Shown in pieces: positions 48,801-62,000 of a stretch of DNA of 64,000 bases; the stretch's first letter is position 1, and each line of letters begins with the position of its first letter. A program made the translations under genes and the position numbers. Under the pieces are notes generated by a model, which was not told the DNA's origin, searched no databases, and worked only from the letters and a program-made list of their open reading frames with translations. Source of the DNA: Doris montereyensis (lineage: Eukaryota; Mollusca; Gastropoda; Nudibranchia; Dorididae); assembly GCA_037039925.1 (NCBI GenBank), contig JAXRKP010000028.1, forward strand, positions 636,089-700,088, read 5' to 3'.

Positions 48801-51800
48801 GGACCAAAAGGTTGATTTTCTGTTCTTTGCATATTAGGTAGAATGATCATTTATCTATAATAAGTTCATGGCAGAAAAATGTCCATATGACGTATAATTT
48901 TATTTTTACAAAATATTTTATAGGCGACAGTAGGTAAAATTTTGACGTAAATTACCCTTACAGTAACTGAGAAAATGGCAGTAAAAACCTGTATACTGGT
49001 GGTTAATCGCCAAATGTGGCAAAACGGACTTTGACCTTGTTTCTGCCGACACCGATCCATACGGCGGCGCATCGATGTGTGATATAAGAGGCGTTACGCG
49101 TCAGTGTGTATGTAAACACACGCACAAGCATAGGATATAGAGGAAAAAAAACAAAAAACTGGTCATTTCAACGTCTGTTTTCACAACAGTGCACACCTAG
49201 ACCTAAATTTATAATCCTATTTACATAAGTAACAATGCCAGAGACTGTTGAAAGAGTAAGGGGGCTGCTACAACAAGGGAAACCCGTCTGAAGCGTTTGT
49301 TTTGTGTTATTTTCTTTTGATTGTTTTACTTGTCTTTTTCTCGAAATGTAGTTTTTCCACACTAAAATTCTTTCTCCTTCGCCATTTACTGAACGATTTG
49401 TATTATATTTGGCACACACGTTCCTCTTGACAATGTGAATACAATGACATCTGTTTTTTTTTTATATTGTTAACTTTTGGAGAAATTATTTTTTTTGTAA
49501 TAAAAATGCCGTTTTTGTACATTTTGTACATATATAGTATTTTTAAAAATTCATAAAAAAAACCTATCCAAAATATCGAAAAACATGACGTCACTCTTTA
49601 GATATTGAATGGAAAAGACAATCTGCAAAGGTTTTGAGTGATCTTATTCATAATTAAGGGAGGAGATAGATTTTGAAAATTGAGTCAAAATCCAAGACGG
49701 CTGCCGTTTCTATGGCAACCAAGGACGCTACAAACTTTTCAATGATATAGGATGACTGTATTTTGACAGTTACTCAGGTACATACTAAAAGCAAAAACCT
49801 TTAACTCAAAAAGCAAAAAAAATCACTTCAGGTCAGTAGAAATGATTTCATTGAAACATGTCTACACTTTGAACGACACAAAGGTCACATATTGTGGTAA
49901 ATACATGCATCGCACCATTTCATAGCATTTCAAACTCTGAGAATTTCTTATAGATCAAATTTCATGCCAGGTAAAAACATTTTTCCAGTTTTGTTTGCTT
50001 TATTGGAGTTAACTCTGTCCACCATATGCGGTGATTGCAGGGTGAATTCAGAGGAAACAGCAAAATGAAAGACATATGAAAAAAAGTGAACGGAAAGAAA
50101 AGGACCTACCAGTAGCACCTGCAAAATGCCCACAAAACTCCTTTTAGAGAACAGTAGTCTCAGTCAAAATGCACGGTCCATGGGTGACAAGACAAATCAT
50201 GCATTTTGACGGAGTCAAGGGCCACAACCCATTATTTGCATTGTCATTCTTGTTTGGTAATAAATTCTTTTTGTTTTGTTACTTCTTGGTTATTGTTTGG
50301 GTTTTGTTTGTTGTTTGTTGATTTGAGGTCAAGACCCAATAAGCCTATCCTCTTCTCCTAGATCTGTTACATTCTTCTCTCATTCAAGACCACACCAAGC
50401 GATGGGATGGTGAAGACATTCTGCAATGTTTATTGGTTGCCAAGCGTGCCATAAAGAGTACGATCTCTGTTGGTAAAAGTGACACAAGACCTTTCTCAGA
50501 TTTTCACACCGTCATCAAAAGAAAGAGCTTATCGGCTGTCTGTCTGGCAGACCTACTGAGTCGGGTAGGGAAAGGGCGGGTTGGGTGACTAAAGCTGAAA
50601 CAGCCAAGACTAGTTGCATAACTGTTGTGTGTATGTGTGCATATGTTTAACATAGATCTAGATGTCACACATATACACAAACGCGTAACCAAGTTTATTT
50701 TACACAAAAATTGACTCTTTAAATGCAACAAATTGAAGACGGACTTACAAAAACCTGTTACACTTTGGCAAGTCAAGCCAGCCGTTGTTGGATTTTGAGC
50801 GCTGTAAAATTCGGTTACATGAAAAAAACTTGCATTATGATGAATCATGGATTTTGGCGGTGTGCAATTTGATGGAGACTACTGTATTACATCTTTTTAT
50901 ATTTATTAAAACCAATCCAAGATCACCTTGTCGCAGAAAATAGAAGCCCCATGATCCTCTGCACAATTAGCAATTGACTTTGACACACCTCCCATGCCAC
51001 CCTCAACGTAACCCCAGGCTCCTTTGATACCTTCAAGCTCTCCCATAACATGATGTAACAAGACATACCTGAAATAAACAAAAATAGACATGAAACATAC
51101 ATGTAACAATTTAAGAAACAGTAAAGAACAACCGTTATGAAGGAGGTTTTGTTTGATTTCATTCGTGGAAAAGAAGGAAACGTTTAATGCAAAGGGTCAA
51201 TTGATGACACTTCATTATACTCTTTTGTTACTTCTAATGAATGACTGTCATGGATGGCTGTTATTGATGTTGTTGTACATATTTGTCCTTTGCTTGTCAC
51301 TTTTAAAGCATCATGGTATAATTGAAAGGGCAGCAAAAGAAAAGTCACACCAACATGCGATCCTAGTACTAGCATATATTTCTCCCCCCCCACTTCTTTT
51401 TGCATGCACACGATAAATCTGCTTGTGTTCAATGATGATTTTATGTCATGCAGTAGTCTCCACCTAAGAGACTGGTCAACCTGAGAGGCTGCTTTAGTAT
51501 GTAATAGATTTTTCCTTCTTTAATAATCCTCATGTATAAGAGGCTGCATACCAGCTAAGAGGCTATTTTATAAATTTCATTGGAAGGTCAAATGGTTTGT
51601 TCAAAATTTATGTTTTAAATCGGGTTATAGGCTTAGAATGCTAGGGCCTTTGATGTAATTGAAATTTACCCCGACCACCATCGCGGTGATCTCAGGATGA
51701 ATTAAGAGGAAACAGCAAGATGAAAGATAAGTGAAAGAAGGACAGGAAAGAAGTAGGGTCTACCAACACCCGCCAACTGCCAATATGCTAGGGCCTATTC

Positions 51801-53030
51801 AGCCAGGATCAGGCTCGTTGATGTTGACACCAAACCAATCAGATTTATGAGACAATTGACATCCATATTTCGCATCGGCATGCGATACTTGCAGACTGGA
51901 CACCATCACCAGAAAATCTTGACAAGATCAAAGGCATAGCTGTAGCTGATGCAAACTAGAAGCATGTTTTCACTGATAAAGGACTAATGATGATCTGAAT
52001 TGAAATTAAGGCTTATGCAGCAGTGTAGTTTTGAGATCAATAGGAATAGACAAGAGAAATGAAATCTTAAAGAAATGTACATTTTCATTCTGTCTCTCCT
52101 TTCTTATCAGTCATCCTCCCTCTTATTTTGAGTCTAATCTCTAGATCTACATGCATGACCATTTAACATTTCATAGTGATGACCGTATATATATAAGACA
52201 CCCTGTTTTCGCTTTAGAGAATATCCAGCTGTTTTTTGTTGTCTTCCGACAGCATTTTAGGTGGAGACCACTGTACATCGACACAACATTGCGCAACCCA
52301 ATGCATGAAAAGCATATGGTGTGCCCCTCACATATATACATATAATACCCGCTTTCATTTTTCTCTATTTATAATGGTGTAATTCTTCACGATGAAATTT
52401 CACTATTTAACAAATAGCTTTTACTTAAAGGTCTTTCTTAAATTGCTTCCGTCAAAATGCATGGATTGAATTACAAGGTTAAAGGGGGAAAAAAATGATC
52501 CAAACATATTCTACCCACTGCCAGGTGCTGCGGACTTTGCATGGCTCCAATCACAGAGTCCGTGGCCAGCGTGGCTTTCAATGGCTCAGATTCGAACCAA
52601 CTGTTTAGGATCTGAAATTTCCATCGTTGCTACAAATGACTCCATTACAAATCATGAATGATTGAATAAAAACAACAATAACCAATCCTAAAAAAACAGT
52701 ACCACAAATGATGGCAATGGTCATGATACTAATAATGTTAGTTGTAGCGTAGTCATAGCAGTTGTAGTAGTAGTAATACCAGCGTGGCTTTCAATGGCTC
52801 AGATTCGAACCAACTGTTTAGGATCTGAAATTTCCATCGTTGCTACAAATGACTCCATTACAAATCATGAATGATTGAATAAAAACAACAATAACCAATC
52901 CTAAAAAAACAGTACCACAAATGATGGCAATGGTCATGATACTAATAATGTTAGTTGTAGCGTAGTCATAGCAGTTGTAGTAATAGTAATAGTAGTAGTA
53001 GTAGTAGTAATAGTAGTAGTAGTAGTAGGG

Positions 53031-53087
<57 letters not shown>

Positions 53088-56000
53088 TTGTAGTAACAGT
53101 TGTAGTTGTAGTAGTAGTAGTAGTTATGGTAATAATAATAACAATAACATTAATAATAACAATAAGTGATATTTATGATAACAATGATGAAAATAATAAT
53201 AATGGTAATAATGCTAATAATATATAAAATATGATAATAATATATAGTAGTTCTATTTATATACTAGTTATGACAATAATGGTAATGATAATTAATAAAA
53301 AAGAAACTGAAAGAAGGTGCAATACAGTTACAGCAATGATAATGATCTTTATAAAATAAAGCTGACATAATACACTTTTACTATCAATTTCTCAAAGCTT
53401 ATTACACAATAATGATAGTGTACTATAAGCATCAGACTCAACCATACAAACCACAATCACAAAGTGACCTATTACCTTAATTGTCTTCAAACTACCAAAT
53501 ACATGGTAATGCGTTATAATTACAAAAACAAAAAAGCAAGCGAAGAAACGTGTGATATAACATCTAATCACATGAATACAAATGCACACAAACAAAATGT
53601 ATTGCAATGGCCTTGAAGCATATAGCATTAAACTCGCATGTATCAAACCTTTAAAAAAAAAGTAAAACATAAACATAAATAAAAATGGAACAGCACTGGT
53701 CTATTGCAAAACACATAGAGCAAAAGGCAGTATGTTTATGCAAAGGTTTTAAATTTTAAAATAACACAAAAATCTCAAGATGTAGAATAATAACAGTTTC
53801 CATGCTAAATACGAGAAGCTATCCAACACTATTTTGAAATAGACTAGCAATGCTTATGAAAACAATTTTTAATGAAATGCAAAACTTGGGACAAATGAAA
53901 AAATGAGAGAACTTTCAAAGCTTTCAAAGCACATCATTCTCTACAATGCGGTACCTTCACATTTCACTTTCTAAGCGAGAGCAAGAGCTGTGTGGAAAGA
54001 AACATTATATAAACCTTACTAAATGTATTCATTAAGATAAATGCTCAAACAAGGAATAAAAAGTAAACTACTGACAACGATAAAAAAGGTTCAAACTACA
54101 AGAGCAGATGAATCTAGATCTGAAGTAGACCTAATCAATTATGCTCAAGAAATTAAAAGGTTTGTACAATGGTGTGATGACAATTATTTACAACTTAATG
54201 TTAAGAAAACAAAGGAAGTGATTTTGATTTTAGGAAGACAAATAACACCCATAATGATATTGTTATAAAAGATGAAACAGTTGAGAAAGTTAATGAATAT
54301 AAATATCTTGGCATAATTTTTTACGGGAAGCTAGAATGGCAAAAACAATCAAACAAAATTTTAAAGAACGTAAACAAAAGAACCGGGCAGTGGACAAGTA
54401 GGCACCTATACAGGGAGTAGATGATTCCACCCTCCATGAGTCTTCTGCTGCCTTGCAGGCAGGTCTTGGCTGACCAAAGGCTAAGGGAGTTAACCCTGAA
54501 AAAAACAACCTGCTGCCTTGCAGGTCCGTCTTGACTGACCAAAGGCTAAGGGAGTTAACCCTGAAAGAAAACAACCTGCTGCCTTGCAGGCTGGTCTTGA
54601 ATGACTGAAGGCTGAGGGAGTTAACCCTGACAGAAAATAACAAGGCCTGGTAGGGGCCTCAAGGTGGCAGCCCCACCATCTATCTAGGGTACAGTGGACT
54701 AATCCCTGTTTATCCAAAAACAAACAGATTCAGAGAAAAAATAAATATAATATAACCAGCTTGACCTTTCAAAGACGAACTTGGAAACGAATACGGACTG
54801 TGGTTTTGGAACATGGAACATTAGGGCAATAAATGGAAAAGAGTTAGAATTAGTTGAAGAAATGGAAAAATTCAAAGTAGATATTTTGGCCATTACAGAA
54901 ACAAAGAAAAAAGGACAAGGAATAGAAAATGTAGGACCTAATCATATTTTAGTCTTCTCAGGAGTAGATATTAAAGATAGAGCTAGAGTAGGAGTGGGCC
55001 TCCTAGTGCATAAAAGGCATGAAAAGCTACTAGAAAGTTGGAAATTTATAAGTCCACAACTATTAGAAGTAAATATTAAACCAAAAGGAAGAGAAATTAA
55101 ATTATTAATAGCTTATGGACCAAACAAAGACGTAACGAAAGAAGAAAAAGATATCTTCGAAAACGATTTACAAATAGCTGCAGAGAATCTTAAACACAAA
55201 CAGGAACTAATGCTTTTAGGAGATTTAAATGCTAGAGTAGGCAACAATGTAGAAACGTCAGGAGTAATAGGTAAAGGAGGAGAGACAACAACTTCTCCAA
55301 ATGGGAGAGAGACTAATAGATTTTTGCCTACAGAATAACATGAAAATAGCCAACACCTTTTATCCTCATAAAGATATCCACAAATATACAAGAGTAAATG
55401 AAGACAGGTGTGAAAAGTCAATCATAGACTAAATAATAGTTAGCAGATTCCTTTTTACAGTACATTGGATGCAAGAGTAAACAGAGGAGCAGAAATATTT
55501 AGTGATCATCCCTTAACTTAGTGATTGCCAAAATGAGATTACTGACTGAAGAAAACAAACAGAAAAGGAAAGAAAAGAAAGCTACTAAACTCAAAATAGA
55601 GGAACTAAATAAACCAGTAGTAAAACAGGTATACCAATCTAGGATAAAAAGATTTATCAGTGAAAGACACATGGATCTGAATGATAGCACAATAGAAGAA
55701 AAGTGCAGATGTATAAAGAAACACTCATCAGTTGTACGGAAGAGGTCTGCGGTAGGAAAAAAATTAAAGGAAGTAGGAAAAGAACAGCATGGTGGAATGA
55801 GAATGTCAAGACTAAGATCAAAGAAAAGAAGGATGCCTGAAAGAAATACTTGCAAACAAAGAGACCAGAGGATAGGATAGATTACGTGAATAAAAGATCT
55901 ATCGCCAAAGAGGAAGTTAGGAAAGCAAAACAGGAACAATGGGAAGAATTTAGACAAAGACGTCAAGAAAGCTATCAAGGAAATCAAAAGCTGTTCTGGG

Positions 56001-59000
56001 GGGCAATGAAGAGCATGAGAAAGACCAAAGCATGCCCAATACGACAAATTAAGAATACCAAAGGAAAAAAAATGAAAGAAGACAGCCAAATCATGGAAAC
56101 ATGGAGAAAACATTTTCACCAATTACATAATCCCTCCAGAACACATGAAACAAGGAGTAAAGATCAATTAGTAAGAGTAACAAGTAATCCAGAGGAGACA
56201 GCTGAAGATGTAGATATATCAATGGAAGAAATCCAAACAGCTATAAGAAAAGTTAAATTAGGAAAAGCCTCAGGAGCAGATCAAGTTTATCCAGAAATGA
56301 TTAAAAACCAAAGGAGAGAGGCAGACAAACCACTACATGCAATATGCCAACAAGCATGGAAGTCCAAATAGGTGACAGACGACTGGAAAAAGGGAACGGT
56401 AGTACCAATACATAAGAAAGGATCAACTATGGAATGCTCAAACTATAGAAGGATATCGCTACTTAGCGTTCCAGGAAAAGTATATGCCAGGATACTGGAA
56501 ATAAGACTACAGAAAAGAGTAGAGGATCAGATTGAAGAGCATCAGAGTGGATTTAGACCAAGAAGAAGTGTACAAGACCACATATTTACAATAAGACAAA
56601 TAATAGAAAAATTCCTTCAGAGAAACATTGACTTGCATCTGTGTTTTATAGACTTAGAAAAGGCATTTGACACTGTGAGGAGGGACGAACTATGGCATTC
56701 CTTAAAAGAACACAATGTAGAGCAAAATTTAATAAAAGCCATTAAAAGTTTTTACAATAAACCAACATGTGCAGTGAGAGTAGCTGGAAACATATCTGCA
56801 GAATTTGATGTAGATATAGGAGTAAGACAGGGTTGTATCCTAAGTTCTCTTTTGTTTATCACATTTATGGATTCAGTCGCAAAGGCATCCTCAAAAATGA
56901 AGAAAATGAATGTAGGTATGTGGAAGCTCAAACCAGTAAATGTATCAATGCTTTCATTTGCCGATCATTTAGTTTTGTTTGGAAAATCAGAAAGTGACCT
57001 TCAGTCGAATATCAACATTAGGAACAATAAACTAAATAAAAGAGGAATGAGAGTAAATATAGAGAAAACCAAAACAATGCTAGTAACTAGGGAAGCTAAA
57101 ACACAAAATCTTAAATTGGGCAGGGAGAATTTAGAACAAGTTCAAAGCTATAATTACCTAGGAGTAATGATTAACTCAGAGGGAAAACTAAGAGAAGAAA
57201 TGAGCCAGAGAATCCAAAGGCGAGGGCAATATATAACCATCTAGGAAAGGCATTTGTAGGTAAGCAAGAATTGTCAACAAAAACCAAAATGGCAGTACAC
57301 AATACAGTTTATTGTCCTACTCTCGTCTATGGCAGTGAAACCTGGACCTTAGACAGTAGAGAATACAGTAGACTACAGGCAGCCGAAATGAAATATCTAA
57401 GAAGAGTAGTGGGGAAAATTAAAAGAGACAAAATCAGAAACACAACAATAAGAGATCAAACCAAAGCAGATGGCATAAAAACTAAGATAGAAACAAATCA
57501 ATTGAGATGGTTTGGGCATGTAAACAGAATGAATGACAATAGAATAGCTAAATCAGTATATAGTGCTAAAGCCCAAGGTAAAAGACCAAAATGCAGACCT
57601 CGGAGAAAGTTGGAAGAAGATATAAAAGAGGCATTGAAGCATAGAAATTTAACTTTTTGGAAGGAAAGAGAAAATGACAGGACAGGGCATCCTGGAGAAA
57701 GATCATCTCGGGCATCTGAACCCATACACCAAAAGGTAGAATGGGAACTGATAAAGAAAGGAAGAAACAAAAGAATGTATTTTATGAGGAAGCTTCATAA
57801 GTTTCAAATTGATAACATTCTAATAAGACTTTTCTATCGAGCTTGCATAAAGAGTATTATTATTTTCAGTACAGCAGCATGGGATAGAGAAAAGAAGAAA
57901 TTTGATAGGATACTGAAACATGTAGGGAAACTTATAAATAATGTAGAGCCGGAGAACTTTGAAGATCTGTATGAGAATCAATGCAAGATCAAACTCAGGA
58001 GTATACTTAGAGATAACACTCATCCTTTTTTCCCCCATAGCCAAAACAAGTAGTAGAATCGCTCAACTTATACAATTAAAATCCTACACTGAGAGATATT
58101 TTAGATCTCTTCTTGAAGTGCCATACGAAAGTTTGACCATACCTAACTTTGAAAGCATAATAGCCTTTTATTTACAATGATTAAGTAATGGAAATTGATG
58201 GATGGTGAATGAATGATTTAAGATAAGTTGATGAATGTGTATGAAGCTAAGCTGATTTGTCGATTACTATTTTTTTCACTGCATTTTCTATTTACTCACC
58301 TTTGCATTTTTAAATGTATTTCTCCTAAAATCTATACATTTGATGATTAACTTAAGTTAAATTTGTTTTTGATTTAAATGCATTGATGTATTCTTTTATT
58401 TTTCAAATGGAAATTGACATAACACAATTATAATTTCCTTTTTTATAGGATTAATATAGATGATATGATTGAATTGAATTGAAATCAGAATTGAAAAGGA
58501 CTGGATCACTTCAAATGGTGGTGAGACAAATGCTCACTTAATGTTTCGACTCAAACGCACTGATGCTGTGAATCCCAAAAAATTGATTTTTACTTGAGAG
58601 TGGAAATTTTAAAATAGTCACACAAGTAAGGAAGATTTATCTCTAATTTGATTTACTCCATGATGATAACCATTTGGATTACAATGAGCATCATCTTGAA
58701 GAGATCTGATAAGAATAAAGCTCGAGATAAAGGAATGTTGTGTTAAATTTTTTTTTCACTCACTCCTTTTCACCTTCCCTAACCCTCTCTAAGCATGCAA
58801 ATCACCTAATCACTGTTTAAAATAATAGAAAATTTATTTCCTTTCAATTTGATACCAAATATATTGACTTTTTGCTTATCTTAATAAATTTATTTAAATC
58901 AATTCTGGCTAAACTGGGGTTCTAATTCCGGGTGGAAAGAGTTAATGCACTGCTGTTAATTTTGCAACTAAGAAACCAATACTAATAAATAATAAAACAA

Positions 59001-62000
59001 AAACAGAACAAAGTATACAAAACAATCTCGAGTGAAGGCAAAAGCAAAACAGGAAAAGAAACCCTACTTGAATCTGAATTGCTTGATTTAATATTGACTT
59101 TGCCAAAATGCGGCATTCTCTTGCCTCCAACAGACCATGCTTTTTTACTTTTTGGAGGTTAAAATTCTTTATGTATTCATAAACAAAATCTTTGCTGTAT
59201 GAACCTATTGGAAGTTAGATAAGATGTGATATGACAGGACTGAATGTTGAGATTATTTATAGAATGATACAACAATGATAGTGGAAAACCAGTTAAACGG
59301 TTAATAAAAAATCAAGTTGAACGGCTGGGTTACCTTTTGTGCTGGAGCTGTCATCAAGTCGTAAAAGGCAGGTAAGTCTTTGCCTAAAGAAGCCACTGAG
59401 GAAAAATCAAGTTCTTTCATTATTTTCTTAAAAGGAGAAACAGACAGATTGTAAATAAATAGATAAAAAAATAAGTATATAAATAATAAATAAACTAAGA
59501 AAGAAATACATTTTTTAAAATATTCAAAAGATAAGAACTTTAAATAAAATCTACTGTAAGGAAATGAAATATTTTCTTAACATGGAACATGCTTCATTTC
59601 AAAAATCTTTTAGCTATTTTAGTTCTTAACAGAGTAACTTTTATGAATCAATGTGTATCTTACTGAGACATTTTGTAAGATGTTGAATATTTTTAATATT
59701 GGGAATCAACAAAATCTTTACGTGGAATTTGAACAAAAAGTATAGACAGGTCAGTAATAATGTACTTGATTACATTTCCAAAAGACTTGAGAATGTTGAG
59801 ATCCTTTTCATTTGATTTAATTTGATTTTACCCATATCCACAACTAAAGTGATCTCTGGGGTTTTGGCAGGATTTTAAATTTTGCCCGGCCTGCCCTGTA
59901 AACAGCCAAGGAATCTTTAATGTGCAAAGAGTGATCTGCACAAAGAACCTCCCTTTTCATCATCCATCCCGGGACTAGATATTGATCCACCTATCTGAAC
60001 CAGGGGGAGATTTTACTTTTTAAAAATTTGAAAAGTTTTCAATCTAAGATCATCTTAGTTGTGGATGTGGGTAACACCAAATCAAATTCATAGACACTGG
60101 GAGATCTTTGTGTTGAAAAAGTAATATAGTATTTGTTTTATTACGGAATAATTTTAAAAACTTAAACTAGGCAAAACCCAAATCACATGAGCTTTCTTAC
60201 TGGATGACATAAGAGCCTTTGCAGGTGCCATATTACTCCATTTTCTCTTATAGACGTTGCCGGTTTGAAGAGATAAGGGTGGGTTGTCTAGGAGAGGGTC
60301 TAGACTCCTACCATTCTCTCTAACTGTTCTTCGTACTCTGAAAATGCCTGAAATACAGAGGAATTGCCAATGGAGACAGAGATGGCCAAGTGGCTAAATG
60401 CATTGCACTGTGACCCAGAGGTACTGGGTTTGAGCCCCACTTGGGGCATTTTGTTTTTTGTAGCCTTGGGCAAGAAAATTTACCCTAATTGCTCACTTTA
60501 TGGGTGACTCCTGTTGTATCGACCGTAAGCCCGGTGATAGTCTATATTCCTTTCTCTATAGAAATCGGAATGCCAGGCGTGACACCTTTCGATGTCTGCA
60601 TGGACAGCAATGTTTTTTTCCAAAGGAGTTACACTACGTGACAGGAGGTAAATTATAAAAGAGAGAAGTGCGTGTGTAAAAAGAATTTCATTTTTTTGAC
60701 AAGTCATTGAAACATAAGAAAACAATTAGTTTTATAAAAACTAAATACATTTTTATGATTATACTAAAAAAGAAGGTTGAAATTGAATTAAATGAAGGTA
60801 ATATGGCAAAGGGCTATTTGAGTATATAATTTACAAGTCTTTTTGCATAGAATGAGTATATAAATGCAATGCTGTTTCATAAACACCCTGTTAATCTCCA
60901 AATACCTACTTAATGAACATAAAAAACCTAAAGCATACATAATATATTGTCCACAAATTCATGAAAATCATATTTAAAAAGTAAATTTTAAAATATTAAC
61001 AAAAATATACAGAATTCACCCCCACATCCATACCATAAAATGCGGTTTATGAAATGTCTTACCGTAGCATCCTTTATGGAAAACTGGCGATTTGTCTTGC
61101 ATTTTCATGACTATCCCGTCCAAAGGGTAGAGATCTTGCTTTACCACTGATACATGACAGGGTTCTATCAGAGGTGTGTAAGAGCTTGGATTCCGTAGAT
61201 ACACCTTCAATCCATATTTCTTATAAATAAAGAGGTTATCACAAAAAGTTAAAATGATAAAGATAAAAAAATATATTTCAGAGTTGGAATTCCCAATTTG
61301 AAATAGTGTACACAAGTTGCTTCATCTTTTATGATGAATCATTTGCAACATGAAAGCAATATTTATTTTGGTGGCCCCTCTAAATACAATATCAGATTTT
61401 TTGGTGAATATCATACACAACAATAATTGTTCTATCCAAATGCATCCCTACCCTTCTGATGATAACCAGCAATAGCCAAATTTTCAATGTTAGTTGTTTT
61501 TGTTTTATTTGCAAAAATTGATGAATAATCATTTGATCAAAATATCAGGATTGACAAAAAGAAATATTTTTAGACACATTTAAAAAAAGTCTATTCAGTG
61601 AAATGTATTTCAGAAAAAATCTTTTTCAATTTTCCTGTAAAGCTAGGTCTGTGGTGTTGGGTACATGTTTTAAACAAAATAGTAACAAAATGATGAAATT
61701 ATGCTATTACTTACACAGTGGAACCTCTCTAACTGGGAAATCTTGGTGGATTGCAAAATTGTCCTGATTAGCGGTTTTCCCCATTTTCCGGGGACCAAAG
61801 GATTTTAGTTTTCCCTCAACAGTTTGACGTACTTAAGGCCTTCTGTGAGTGATAAATTACAGAATTAAACTAACAATTTATTGTAGCCATAGGAGCAGTT
61901 GATCAAACAAACATGGCATTGATCAGTGGTGTCGCTCACAGCCGAGCTTTGTTGGATGGTAAATAGATAAGACACGTAATCAAGACTACATGGTGGATCC

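Noticed and set aside
50504..50848. 114-codon minus-strand frame
   Set aside because: It lies inside a TIR element, has no recognisable domain, and has a composition like random AT-rich sequence.
52975..53230. Direct repeats resembling an array of a CRISPR type
   Set aside because: They are trinucleotide microsatellites in a eukaryotic intron. No repeat-spacer structure occurs anywhere in the window.
58942..59130. ILNQ-like frame that could precede WFESEPLK in PYROXD2
   Set aside because: The true exon with [10 protein letters not shown] lies at 52515-52611, with matching splice phases.
61016..61315. Unbroken frame continuing as [11 protein letters not shown] through the PYROXD2 exon
   Set aside because: A frameshift artefact. 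The other frame gives [15 protein letters not shown], which fits the family.
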